Assembly: GCA_017995195.1 (NCBI GenBank)
Contig: JAGOJI010000011.1
Location: 1-36,888, forward strand
Source: Cloacibacterium sp.
GTDB taxonomy: Bacteria; Bacteroidota; Bacteroidia; Flavobacteriales; Weeksellaceae
Direction: 5' to 3'
DNA length: 36,888 nucleotides
The notes beneath the pieces are model-generated. The model was not told where the DNA came from, ran no database searches, and saw nothing but the letters and a program-made list of their open reading frames with translations. Position numbers and translations under genes: made by a program. Of this stretch, positions 15,981-23,599 are shown piece after piece (the stretch's first letter is position 1; every line of letters begins with the position of its first letter).

Positions 15981-15991
15981 TTGTACCTTCT

Positions 15992-17662
15992 TTAGTTCTT
16001 CAAAAATTCAAAATAATTTTTTAGAATTTCGGCATTGTTGATGGCAGCAGTATCAATTTCTATAACTTTCGGTTTTTCATCTGGCTTGAAGAAATTTTCT
16101 AAAGCACGAGAAAAAGTTTCCTCTTCTTCGGTTCTGAAGTAGCTAAAGCCAAAGCTTTTTGCCAAAGCTTCACAGTTTCTGTGGTGAGTGGTTGCTATAA
16201 ATTCATCTACAGCATTTGTAGAACTGGGTCCGGGAATAATTCGGAAAATATTTCCTTCCCCATTATTCAGTACAATAATTCTGGTGTAAGGTGGAATATA
16301 GTTGTTCCAAAGCCCGTTGATATCATAGAAGAAACCTAACTCTCCTGTTATTAGCAAAGTAGGCTGGTCGTTCATCATAGCAAAACCCATAGCGGTAGAA
16401 GTGCACCCGTCAATCCCACTTGTGCCACGATTGCAGTAGATTTTGTTCGATTTTTTGAAGTCGAACAATTGTGCATAGCGTATAGCAGAGCTATTGGAAA
16501 AATGAATATTGTAATTTTCAGGGATTTTGTGTGATAACATATCATAGATTTTAAAATCCGAAAAAATAACTTTATTTACATATTCATCATGTTTTGGTAT
16601 GGTTTTGTTTCTCAAGTTATCCCACAGGTTATAGTAAGCCTGAGGTTCCAATAATATGTTTTTCAGTAATTTACTGAAAAACACTTCCGGCTTCATTTCT
16701 ATTTTTTGAGTCAACGAAAAATAGGTGTCGGGGTGCCAATGGCTGTCTATATGCCAATGACTGGTTGGCTGGGCTTTTCTTAAAAATTCTTTTACCTTTT
16801 TGGAAACTACATTTTGCCCTACGGTAATCAACAAATCCGGAGCGTATTTCTTAAAATCTTCTTGTGAAAAATTATACAAATAACGATCGATATGACCAAA
16901 AAACTTCTCATGGTGAAGATTGGAATTAACCTCCGTAAGTACCACCACCGAATGATTTTTAACCAATTGAGAAAGCAGAGCTTCTAACTCAGGGTTAGGA
17001 TCCAAAGTTCCTGTAAGAATAAGGATTTTTTTGGAGGTATTCCAGTCAGCAGTAAGAGCAGATGGGATCTCTTCTGTTTTTTTATTGTAGATTTTTTCTA
17101 TAGGCTGCATTACAGGCAGTTCGGATACCAACTCATACAAAGGCTCTTTAAGTGGAATGTTGATGTGTACCGGACCTTGTTTTTCAATACACAATTCCAC
17201 GGCTTGTTTTATGAGTTTGAAGTTTTCCTCTTCGGCATCTTCTCGGTCATCTTCTAAAAGATGAAAATCTCCATAAGAATGTTTTTCGAACAAGTTTTTT
17301 TGCCTGATGGTTTGTCCATCAAAAATATCTACAAAATCCGAAGGTCTGTCTGCCGTAAGGACAAGTAACGGGATATTTTGATAAAAAGCCTCAACAATTG
17401 CCGGATAATAATTTACCGATGCCGATCCGCTTGTACAGCACAAAGCAACAGGTTTTTTGATACTCTGAGCCATACCCATTCCTACGAAACCGGCAGATCT
17501 TTCGTCGACAATGCTGTAACAATGAAACTCATCTAACTCGGAAAAGTGTATTGCCAATGGAGCATTTCGGGATCCCGGAGAAATAACCATTTTGGTAATG
17601 TCGTATTCTTTCAAAATGTGACCTAAAATCTGAATGCTTCGTTTGGCAGAATATTGTTTCAT
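15992..17662 (-). CDS. menD: 2-succinyl-5-enolpyruvyl-6-hydroxy-3-cyclohexene-1-carboxylate synthase
   Basis: MenD is a thiamine-diphosphate enzyme that commits isochorismate to menaquinone synthesis. Landmarks include VISPGSRNAPLAIHF at the N-terminus, VDERSAGFVGMGMAQ with the catalytic Glu, CCTSGSASVNYYPAIVEA, LLVLTADRP and RGTSGIDGCTSTAMG. The diphosphate/Mg motif reads GELGFFYDINGLWNN, with Glu where Asp is usual (codon 16340-16342). I place the start at 17662 (MKQYSAKRS, 556 residues) because the longer frame's ATG at 17690-17692 lies upstream of the promoter box at 17680-17687. No other men genes are in the window. It is divergent from a tiny plus-strand frame. Confidence 0.93.
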   Translation of the reverse strand: MKQYSAKRSIQILGHILKEYDITKMVISPGSRNAPLAIHFSELDEFHCYSIVDERSAGFVGMGMAQSIKKPVALCCTSGSASVNYYPAIVEAFYQNIPLLVLTADRPSDFVDIFDGQTIRQKNLFEKHSYGDFHLLEDDREDAEEENFKLIKQAVELCIEKQGPVHINIPLKEPLYELVSELPVMQPIEKIYNKKTEEIPSALTADWNTSKKILILTGTLDPNPELEALLSQLVKNHSVVVLTEVNSNLHHEKFFGHIDRYLYNFSQEDFKKYAPDLLITVGQNVVSKKVKEFLRKAQPTSHWHIDSHWHPDTYFSLTQKIEMKPEVFFSKLLKNILLEPQAYYNLWDNLRNKTIPKHDEYVNKVIFSDFKIYDMLSHKIPENYNIHFSNSSAIRYAQLFDFKKSNKIYCNRGTSGIDGCTSTAMGFAMMNDQPTLLITGELGFFYDINGLWNNYIPPYTRIIVLNNGEGNIFRIIPGPSSTNAVDEFIATTHHRNCEALAKSFGFSYFRTEEEETFSRALENFFKPDEKPKVIEIDTAAINNAEILKNYFEFLKN

Positions 17663-17679
17663 GTGTGAAATTGAAACTG

Positions 17680-17687
17680 CAAAATTA
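17680..17687 (-). promoter_or_regulatory. -7 promoter box of menD; decides the start codon
   Basis: The minus strand reads TAATTTTG, a perfect TAnnTTTG box 18 bases before the chosen menD ATG. An RNA starting about six bases downstream would exclude the alternative ATG at 17690-17692. Confidence 0.5.
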
Positions 17688-17697
17688 GCCATTTATC

Positions 17698-17826
17698 ATG
17701 GAAAATGAAAAGTACGGAGCGAAAAAAGCAGATACCGGCACCTCCACCAAGATTTTAGAAGCCTATAGAGAGTCGATTTTCATAAAGCATTCTATTTATA
17801 ATGCCGAAAAATTCCTGTATCGGTAG
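17698..17826 (+). CDS. Possible small ORF (42 residues), uncertain
   Basis: An ATG at 17698 opens a 42-codon frame ending TAG at 17824-17826. It begins MENEKYGAKKADTGT and contains a predicted amphipathic helix, STKILEAYRESIF. It fills the gap between menD and the DUF2459-type gene and overlaps the end of the latter by 35 bases. No promoter box or strong ribosome-binding site is visible upstream. The composition looks protein-like, but it may be chance or a gene remnant. Confidence 0.2.
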   Translation: MENEKYGAKKADTGTSTKILEAYRESIFIKHSIYNAEKFLYR

Positions 17827-18469
17827 GAGTCCAAAATGCAGCCTTTTGTCCTGCTGTTTTTAGTCCGTTATTCGTCCAAGTATTGCAGGTGTGTAGAAAG
17901 CTATAGCTGCCGCCGGCTTCATAAAACGCATCATTTTTGCCATATACCGCATTGGTTTTTATGAGGATATAGTTTCCTTTGGCATCTTTATCGAAAGAGC
18001 GATCTATAAACCGAATTAATCTGGAATACTGCTCTTCGGTCAACATTACTTTTCGGCAATCTTCGCCCAAAGTCATTTTTTCGTAATACGTAGCATGTAT
18101 GGCACTTTCGCCGAGCCAGAAAGCTGCTTTGAAGGCGGTAGAAAATTTTAAATCTGCCCAAGTTGGCGTGTCCAAATAAAAACCCTTGTCACCCCAACCA
18201 AAAGCAATATACCGAAAGTCAGTTCTTTGAGATACGGTATTTTCGAAGGGAATTTTTTGGCTCCAATCTATCAGGTGAGTTTTTATGGGCATTACTAAGT
18301 CGGTATGTACACCATTGGTAAGGATATAGGTTTCTATATTCTTGGGTGTACTGGTTTGTTCTTCCGGAGTTTCAATCATTGGAATAAAAAAACTGCATAA
18401 TAAATACAGTAAAACTACACCCAAAATTCCACCAATTAATTTTACTAATCGAATAAGATGAATCTTCAT
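17792..18469 (-). CDS. DUF2459 / TIGR02117-type membrane-anchored protein
   Basis: This 225-residue protein has one N-terminal membrane helix (about residues 8-30) and a soluble domain of the DUF2459 type. Family-like segments are TNGVHTDLVMP, IAFGWGDKGFYLDTPTWADL, WLGESAIHATYY and the Cys-containing FLHTCNTWTNNGLKTAG. The arrangement of a His near the N-terminus and a Cys/Asn pair near the C-terminus hints at a papain-like hydrolase fold, but that is inference. The family was first noted near urease genes; no urease is present here. The role is unknown. It is a single gene divergent from no close partner. Confidence 0.75.
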   Translation of the reverse strand: MKIHLIRLVKLIGGILGVVLLYLLCSFFIPMIETPEEQTSTPKNIETYILTNGVHTDLVMPIKTHLIDWSQKIPFENTVSQRTDFRYIAFGWGDKGFYLDTPTWADLKFSTAFKAAFWLGESAIHATYYEKMTLGEDCRKVMLTEEQYSRLIRFIDRSFDKDAKGNYILIKTNAVYGKNDAFYEAGGSYSFLHTCNTWTNNGLKTAGQKAAFWTPTDTGIFRHYK

Positions 18470-18556
18470 GATTTTAAATTTTGGGTAAAAGTAACCGATG
18501 GAGGTGTCAAAAATTTGTAAACCTTAAGAAAAGGAGTTGTAAAAATAAAATATAAT

Positions 18557-19495
18557 TTACAAATCATTGTTTTCCAGTAGTTTGATATTTCTCATAAGCC
18601 CTGAATATTTGGTTCTTTTTACGGCGGATTTTCTAAATATTTCGGAGAATAACTCCTGAGTAAGCTCTTTCCACTCTGCTTTTTTAAAATTTTGAAGACT
18701 TTCGTTAGGGTAAAATTTGCTTTGACGGTGCGGTGCCGAGAAACGATTCCAAGGACAAACATCTTGGCAGATGTCGCACCCGAACATCCAATCTTCCATT
18801 TTATTGTTGAAATAAGACGGGATTTCGTTTTTCAGTTCTATGGTGGCATAAGAAATACACTTGCTTCCGTCTATAATTTTTTCGTTTACAATGGCTTGGG
18901 TAGGGCAAGCATCTATACACTTTCGGCATTGTCCGCAGTGGTCGGTAGTAGGAGCATCATATTCTAAATCCAAATCACAGATAATTTCGGCTAAAAAAAA
19001 GAAAGAACCTTGCTTTTTGGTAATTAAGTTGGCATTTTTCCCTACCCAGCCTATGCCTGATTTTTTTGCCCAAGCTCTTTCTAATACAGGAGCAGAATCT
19101 ACAAAAACTCTAAAACCAAATGTGCCTATCTCTGCTTGTAGTTCCGCTACCATTGCTCTTAGGATTTCTTTAATTACTTCGTGGTAATCTTCTCCGTAAG
19201 CGTATTTTGAGATTTTAAAATTATCCTCTTGTTGCAGTATTTTTCTTGGGAAATAATTATACGAAAGAGAAATTACAGAAACAGCACCTTCCACCAAAAG
19301 CCTTGGATCTAGCCTTTTATCGAAATAATTTTCCATGTACTGCATGGCTCCATGGAAGCCGTTTCGAAGCCACTTTTCGAAGTTTGGAGCTTCTTCTTCC
19401 AAAAAATCAGCCTTAGAAATACCACAAGACTGAAAGCCAAATTTCTTGGCTTTCGAGTGAATAATCTCAGAATATTTTTTTGTGTTTTGTAACAT
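18557..19495 (-). CDS. queG: Epoxyqueuosine reductase
   Basis: QueG reduces epoxyqueuosine to queuosine in tRNA, the last step of Q synthesis, using cobalamin and two 4Fe-4S clusters. The ferredoxin-type clusters are bound by [16 protein letters not shown] and [11 protein letters not shown], both intact. The N-terminal cobalamin-binding part includes [25 protein letters not shown] and [17 protein letters not shown]. At 312 residues it lacks the C-terminal HEAT-like repeats of longer homologues. It is divergently arranged with the rhodanese gene; a near-consensus -7 box (minus strand TACCTTCG, 19507-19514) lies just upstream of its ATG. Confidence 0.94.
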   Translation of the reverse strand: MLQNTKKYSEIIHSKAKKFGFQSCGISKADFLEEEAPNFEKWLRNGFHGAMQYMENYFDKRLDPRLLVEGAVSVISLSYNYFPRKILQQEDNFKISKYAYGEDYHEVIKEILRAMVAELQAEIGTFGFRVFVDSAPVLERAWAKKSGIGWVGKNANLITKKQGSFFFLAEIICDLDLEYDAPTTDHCGQCRKCIDACPTQAIVNEKIIDGSKCISYATIELKNEIPSYFNNKMEDWMFGCDICQDVCPWNRFSAPHRQSKFYPNESLQNFKKAEWKELTQELFSEIFRKSAVKRTKYSGLMRNIKLLENNDL

Positions 19496-19503
19496 AAATT
19501 ACA

Positions 19504-19532
19504 TTGCGAAGGTAGTATTTTTTATATTTTTG
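19504..19532 (+). promoter_or_regulatory. Promoter of the rhodanese gene
   Basis: TTG (19504-19506), an 18-bp spacer and TATTTTTG (19525-19532) match the Flavobacteriia consensus completely. Transcription from here excludes the upstream extension of the rhodanese frame and supports the start at 19608. It overlaps the start region of the divergent queG. Confidence 0.65.
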
Positions 19533-19607
19533 TTTCTAAATAAAAAAACACTTTTACAGTTTACAAAGAATTATATTCAACCATTTAATTTAAATAAGTA
19601 TAAAATT

Positions 19608-19889
19608 ATGACAATTCAGGAAGTTTTACAATCAGGAAAATATCATTTAATAGACGTTCGTGAACCTATGGAACTGATGATGGACGGAGCTATCGATGGA
19701 GCAACCAACATCCCATTGGGAGAAGTTCCCGATAGAATACAAGAGATTAAAGATATGGACGGAGCTAAAATTGTTTATTGCCGTTCAGGAAATCGTTCGG
19801 GGCAAGCTATTGCTTTTCTTCAGCAAAACGGTTTAGAAGATTTGTATAACGGTGGTGGCTATGCGGATATGGTAGCCGTATTGGGATAA
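19608..19889 (+). CDS. Rhodanese-like domain protein
   Basis: This is a single-domain rhodanese of 93 residues. The fold is complete: LIDVREPMELMMDGAIDGATNIPLGE, then the active-site loop YCRSGNRSGQA, whose Cys would carry a persulfide, then the Gly-rich end LYNGGGYADMVAVLG. Such small proteins transfer sulfur or act as sulfide carriers; the partner is unknown. The frame is open from 19482, but the start at 19608 (MTIQEVLQSG) matches the domain boundary and lies 75 bases downstream of a full promoter. A 12-bp hairpin follows the gene. There is no signal peptide, so it is cytoplasmic. Confidence 0.88.
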   Translation: MTIQEVLQSGKYHLIDVREPMELMMDGAIDGATNIPLGEVPDRIQEIKDMDGAKIVYCRSGNRSGQAIAFLQQNGLEDLYNGGGYADMVAVLG

Positions 19890-19910
19890 CAAACAAATAT
19901 TTCAAAAATA

Positions 19911-19944
19911 ATCAACCTTACGGAAAATAATTCGTAAGGTTGAT
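19911..19944. terminator. Hairpin between the rhodanese and symporter genes
   Basis: A perfect 12-bp inverted repeat, ATCAACCTTACG/CGTAAGGTTGAT, with a 10-base loop lies between two convergent genes. The flanks are AT-rich but have no long T run, so it may stop transcription from either side weakly. Confidence 0.5.
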
Positions 19945-20028
19945 GTGTTATTGAGGGTTATTTTGAGACTCAAATGCCAAGCACCACACTCAAGATTTGT
20001 GAATGAAGTTCACAAAGTATCAAAAAAA

Positions 20029-21468
20029 TTAATCTGTTGTTATAGAGTTGCCATAGTTTTCGGCCTTTTCTTGGTCAAACTCACCTTCCCATTTGGCAAT
20101 AACTACAGATGCCAAACAGTTTCCTATAACGTTTACAGATGTTCTACCCATATCCATCAGCTCATCTATGCCTAAAATGGCAGAAATAATAACGATAGGC
20201 AAACCAAATTGATCCGCCGTAGCAATTAAAATGATTAAAGATGCTCTGGGAATAGCGGCAACACCTTTGCTGGTAATCATAAGGGTTAAGCAAATAATGA
20301 GTTGCTGCCCAATAGATAAATCCATTCCGGCAGCCTGAGCTACAAAAATAGAGGCTAATGAAAGATACAAAGTAGTTCCGTCTAAATTAAAACTATAGCC
20401 GGTAGGAACTACAAAAGAAACGATTTTTCTCGGAACACCAAAAGCCTCCATATTGCTCATTACCTTTGGTAATGCAGCATCTGAGCTGGTGGTTGCAAAA
20501 GCAATAGAAACGGGTTCTTTTATGGCTTCTATAAACTTCCTGATGGGGATTTTTAAGTACAGAGCAATGGGTGCTAAAACCAATAATATAAAAGCGATTA
20601 AGGCACAATAAAGCGTGATTAAAAGCATGAAAAGGTATTTCAGGATATCTATTCCCATGTGTCCTACCGTATATGCCATGGCAGCTCCCACACCTATTGG
20701 GGCGAAGTACATGATAATATTGGTGTATTTGAACATGGTTTCTGCCAAACTTTCAACAAAATCAACCATGGGCTTTTTCTTTTTTTCGTCTACCATTGCC
20801 AAGCCAATCCCGAATACTACTGCAAAAATAACAATCTGTAAAACCTGATTCTCGTAGATGGATTTGATGAGGTTTTCAGGAAAAATATCTCTAAAAAACG
20901 ACATAGTTTTGTAGAGCCAGTGGTAGCCATCGGGAATATTTTCTAATGCTTTTAGGTCATTTTCTTTCACTACCGAAGTTTTGGGCAGTTCGTGATGTGG
21001 AATTTTACTCACATCAATCCCTACACCAGCCTTAGAAATGTTAATGGCTGCAAGACCGATAAATAAAGCAATAGTAGTTGCTGTATAAAAATAGAGCAGG
21101 GATTTCCAAGCCATTCTCCCTACTTGTTTTAGGTCAGAATGTCCTGCAATTCCGTATACCAAAGTTGCAAATAAAATAGGTCCTACAATGGTTTTTACTA
21201 ATCTAATGAAGCCGCTGCTCAAAGGCTGAAGAGATAATGCAACACCCGGAAACTCTACTCCGATAATGATTCCCAAAACCATACTTACCAAGATCCAAGT
21301 TGTTAATCCTTTTCTTTTTATGGCATGGATAAGCAAGGCAACTCCGACAAAAATATGACTAAAGGAAAAAACTTCTTTAGGTATCGGCGAAAAAAAATTA
21401 ATTGCATGAACAACAACGCCTATAGAAATAATAATAAAAAGAAAGATATTGATAAATTTTGAATTCAT
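20029..21468 (-). CDS. Dicarboxylate/glutamate:cation symporter (DAACS family)
   Basis: This 479-residue inner membrane transporter is expected to take up glutamate, aspartate or C4-dicarboxylates with Na+ or H+. It has two extra N-terminal hydrophobic segments before the GltPh-like core. Core motifs are PLSSGFIRLVKTIVGPILFATLV, the re-entrant-loop Ser-rich AFATTSSDAALP, and PTGYSFNLDGTTLY containing the cation-binding NLDGT. The Ser-rich loop and the NLDGT motif are intact. Gene order gives no operon partner. A -7 box (minus strand TATATTTG, 21503-21510) is upstream and a bidirectional hairpin lies downstream. Confidence 0.92.
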   Translation of the reverse strand: MNSKFINIFLFIIISIGVVVHAINFFSPIPKEVFSFSHIFVGVALLIHAIKRKGLTTWILVSMVLGIIIGVEFPGVALSLQPLSSGFIRLVKTIVGPILFATLVYGIAGHSDLKQVGRMAWKSLLYFYTATTIALFIGLAAINISKAGVGIDVSKIPHHELPKTSVVKENDLKALENIPDGYHWLYKTMSFFRDIFPENLIKSIYENQVLQIVIFAVVFGIGLAMVDEKKKKPMVDFVESLAETMFKYTNIIMYFAPIGVGAAMAYTVGHMGIDILKYLFMLLITLYCALIAFILLVLAPIALYLKIPIRKFIEAIKEPVSIAFATTSSDAALPKVMSNMEAFGVPRKIVSFVVPTGYSFNLDGTTLYLSLASIFVAQAAGMDLSIGQQLIICLTLMITSKGVAAIPRASLIILIATADQFGLPIVIISAILGIDELMDMGRTSVNVIGNCLASVVIAKWEGEFDQEKAENYGNSITTD

Positions 21469-21502
21469 TGATAAATTTTTATGAATTTAGACTTGACTAT
21501 TG

Positions 21503-21510
21503 CAAATATA
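21503..21510 (-). promoter_or_regulatory. -7 promoter box of the symporter gene
   Basis: The minus strand reads TATATTTG, a perfect TAnnTTTG box about 35 bases before the ATG. No -33 TTG was found at the expected distance. Confidence 0.4.
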
Positions 21511-21569
21511 ATGGTTTTGTGAAATCCTCCGATAAAAATTTTATGGATTTGCTCAATATAGGCAATACC

Positions 21570-21595
21570 AAAAAAAAGACCGCAAAGTTGCGGTC
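21570..21595 (-). terminator. Rho-independent terminator of the BON operon
   Basis: An 8-bp GC-rich stem (GACCGCAA/TTGCGGTC, 21578-21595) has a 2-base spacer and, on the minus strand, is followed by an eight-base T run. It lies 30 bases past the stop of the BON-SH3 gene. This is the clearest terminator in the window. Confidence 0.85.
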
Positions 21596-21624
21596 TTCAA
21601 TATCAAAGTATATCGATATGAGAA

Positions 21625-22041
21625 TTAAGCTCTCAAATATCTTGCATAAGCATATCCTTCTTCTCCGTTGGCAGTCTTAATTTTCCACCAATCCGCAGAA
21701 GTTTGTTCCACTAAAGTTACCGATTCGCCTTTAGCTGCTTTACCTACAATAGCTCCTTCGGTAGAAGGCTCTTGTCTGATGTTAAGATTGCTATCTTCTG
21801 TTGCTACGGTAAGACTTGCACCTGCCGCCAAACCAGCTACCTGAACATCTATATTGATATCTGAAGCCGAATAGGTAGAATCTATAGCACCCAATGCATT
21901 CCAAACAGCGTCTTTACCCGCATTGCTTGAAGTAGTACCCGATACATAGAGAACACCGTCTTGCTCCTGAACTCGTAAATTTGCAATTCCTGCAGACTGT
22001 GCTGCGGAAATTACGCTTGCGTATTTTTCTTGTAATGACAT
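21625..22041 (-). CDS. BON-like plus bacterial SH3 domain protein
   Basis: This 138-residue protein has no obvious signal peptide. Residues about 10-68 resemble a BON domain (LRVQEQDGVLYVSGTTSS, then an alternating helix and DINIDVQV strand). Residues about 80-138 are a bacterial SH3 domain (LNIRQEPSTEGAIVGKAAKGE, then DWWKIKTANGEEGYAYARYL). The BON plus cell-wall-binding layout recalls the Kbp/YgaU potassium-binding protein, in which the second domain is LysM. It sits eight bases after a double-BON lipoprotein gene and ends in a strong terminator, so the two form an operon. Osmotic or envelope-stress function is inference. How it would leave the cytoplasm, if it does, is unclear. Confidence 0.75.
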   Translation of the reverse strand: MSLQEKYASVISAAQSAGIANLRVQEQDGVLYVSGTTSSNAGKDAVWNALGAIDSTYSASDINIDVQVAGLAAGASLTVATEDSNLNIRQEPSTEGAIVGKAAKGESVTLVEQTSADWWKIKTANGEEGYAYARYLRA

Positions 22042-22049
22042 CTTTAGAA

Positions 22050-22523
22050 TTATTTTACTGTAAGTTTGTTATCGTATTTTCCAATTTTCAAAGCGTCTAT
22101 AGACATTTTGATTTTTCTTGCCTGCTCAGGAGAAGCATTCCCTGTAAGAGTAAGGGTTCCGTTAACCACTTCAGCTTTTACACCCGGAAAATCTTTAAGA
22201 GCGTCTGTTACTTTTTTGGTTACTGCAGGATCTACGGCTGTAGCTGTAACTACCGGAGCTGCTACTGTAGCCATATCGTGTACATCTTTTACTCCTTCTA
22301 CTTTTTTAAGAGCATCTATAGCTGCTTGTTTAGAAGCCTCATCGGCAAAAGCACCTTCCAAATGAGCTTGCCCTTCTTTTACCGTAACTTTTACACCAGG
22401 ATACGCGGCAACTGCCGTAGTAGCCTTAGTAGTAAGTTCAGCATCGTTTGGTTTCTTTTTACAAGAAACTGCTGCCATTGATACCATCAATGCTAAAGCA
22501 GCCATTTTGATTGTTTTTTTCAT
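22050..22523 (-). CDS. Double-BON-domain lipoprotein
   Basis: This 157-residue precursor has a lipoprotein signal peptide; the lipobox is MAAVSC, giving Cys21 as the lipidated residue, followed by three lysines. Two BON domains follow, at about residues 26-88 and 93-157, each with the helix-strand-strand-helix-strand rhythm (VKVTVKEGQAHLEGAFADE and VKAEVVNGTLTLTGNASPE). BON domains bind phospholipid or attach proteins to membranes and are common in osmotic-shock proteins such as OsmY. It is the first gene of a two-gene operon with the BON-SH3 protein. The promoter at 22568-22594 is close to consensus. Confidence 0.87.
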   Translation of the reverse strand: MKKTIKMAALALMVSMAAVSCKKKPNDAELTTKATTAVAAYPGVKVTVKEGQAHLEGAFADEASKQAAIDALKKVEGVKDVHDMATVAAPVVTATAVDPAVTKKVTDALKDFPGVKAEVVNGTLTLTGNASPEQARKIKMSIDALKIGKYDNKLTVK

Positions 22524-22567
22524 AGTCTGATTGATTTAAATATTTAATGATTCTTTTTAAAATCACT

Positions 22568-22594
22568 CAAATTTAATAATAAATTTCGTGCCAA
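22568..22594 (-). promoter_or_regulatory. Promoter of the BON operon
   Basis: The minus strand has TAAATTTG (22568-22575) and TTG (22592-22594) with a 16-bp spacer, one base shorter than the usual range. It lies about 45 bases before the lipoprotein start codon. Confidence 0.5.
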
Positions 22595-22672
22595 TAAATA
22601 CTTTTTTCAAAATAATTTATCCACAAGAATGTAGAAGCCATTTTCAGTCAAAGATTACGGGTAAATTATACC

Positions 22673-22706
22673 CAATTGAATTTAAATTTAACTACGGGTT
22701 CAATTG
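22673..22706 (-). terminator. Possible terminator hairpin after the T9SS cargo gene
   Basis: CAATTGAA (22673-22680) pairs with TTCAATTG (22699-22706), immediately after the stop codon on the minus strand. The loop is long (18 bases) and the following tract is only moderately T-rich. A second inverted repeat, GGGTA/TACCC, is next to it (22659-22673). Confidence 0.35.
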
Positions 22707-22707
22707 C

Positions 22708-23457
22708 TTATTTTTTGAAGAATTTTTGAGAAATATGTATAGCATTTTGTTCCATTAATACAATATAGTTTCCTTTCGGTAGCAATGATACATCTATATA
22801 GAGATTTTCCGGAGAAACAACGGTGGATTTTACGCACTGCCCGTTCATGTTAATAATTTTTACCAAAACTTTACTTTGCGTATGAAAATAAAGTAGGTTT
22901 TCTACTACCGTATTTTTCAGATAAAAGTTTTCTTTAGGATACAAGGCGTCATGAATCCCCAAAGTTGGGTTGGTTTCTATTTTGATGTTATCCAGATAAG
23001 CTCTCTTGGCTGTTGTTTCAAAAGTAACCGTAGAGTTGGGTTGCCCTCCTGTAAACACCAGCGTTTTGGTCTCGAATGAATTTACCATTGTGGCGGTATA
23101 AGAAATGGTTTGGTTGGTAAGATTGGTTACTTTTACCACAATATCGCCCTCAACATTGGTCCACCCTTTTACATCGAATGTAATTTTTACATTGCCTCCA
23201 TCTGTTGAGAGGTCAAGGTTTTTGGAAGTAATGGAACCTTTGGCGGAAGATGTTCCTATTTTAACTGCTCCGCCTGCAGCATAAGCAGACAATACCGTAG
23301 GAAAATTAATATTGCCCGCCCATTGGGCATTGGCTCCACTTGTACTGGTGTTGTTTCCTGCTGTAATGGAAGCAAAATCTTCCGATAGAACGGTAGTCTG
23401 GGCGAGTGAATTGAAGAATACCGTTCCACATAGGATTAGAGAGTAAAATACTTTCAT
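22708..23457 (-). CDS. Secreted protein with type IX secretion C-terminal sorting domain
   Basis: This 249-residue precursor has a Sec signal peptide (residues 1-19, ending SLAQ). The central part (about 30-160) is rich in Thr, Ser and beta strands and resembles a jelly-roll or carbohydrate-binding-like domain, including a repeated T-rich pattern and IKIETNPTLG at its end. The C-terminal 75 residues form a type A sorting domain (VLVKIINMNGQCVKS, YIDVSLLPKGNYIVLM, ending QKFFKK), which directs secretion through the T9SS and attachment at the surface. Ligand and function are unknown. It is a single gene; the upstream box (minus strand TAATTTCG, 23482-23489) is one base off consensus. Confidence 0.82.
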   Translation of the reverse strand: MKVFYSLILCGTVFFNSLAQTTVLSEDFASITAGNNTSTSGANAQWAGNINFPTVLSAYAAGGAVKIGTSSAKGSITSKNLDLSTDGGNVKITFDVKGWTNVEGDIVVKVTNLTNQTISYTATMVNSFETKTLVFTGGQPNSTVTFETTAKRAYLDNIKIETNPTLGIHDALYPKENFYLKNTVVENLLYFHTQSKVLVKIINMNGQCVKSTVVSPENLYIDVSLLPKGNYIVLMEQNAIHISQKFFKK

Positions 23458-23569
23458 GGCATATGCTTTTAGCTTATGAAACGAAATTAGGAAATAAAAA
23501 CGGTGTAATGTACTTTTCTATGTTAAATTTTCGTTATCTATATCATCTCAATAACCTCATGATTTTATT

Positions 23570-23577
23570 TACCTTTG
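23570..23577 (+). promoter_or_regulatory. -7 promoter box of the 1078-residue outer membrane protein gene
   Basis: TACCTTTG is a perfect TAnnTTTG box 22 bases before the TTG start codon. No -33 TTG was seen at the normal distance. Confidence 0.45.
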
Positions 23578-23599
23578 TTAAAGGTTTTTCGAGAAGATT

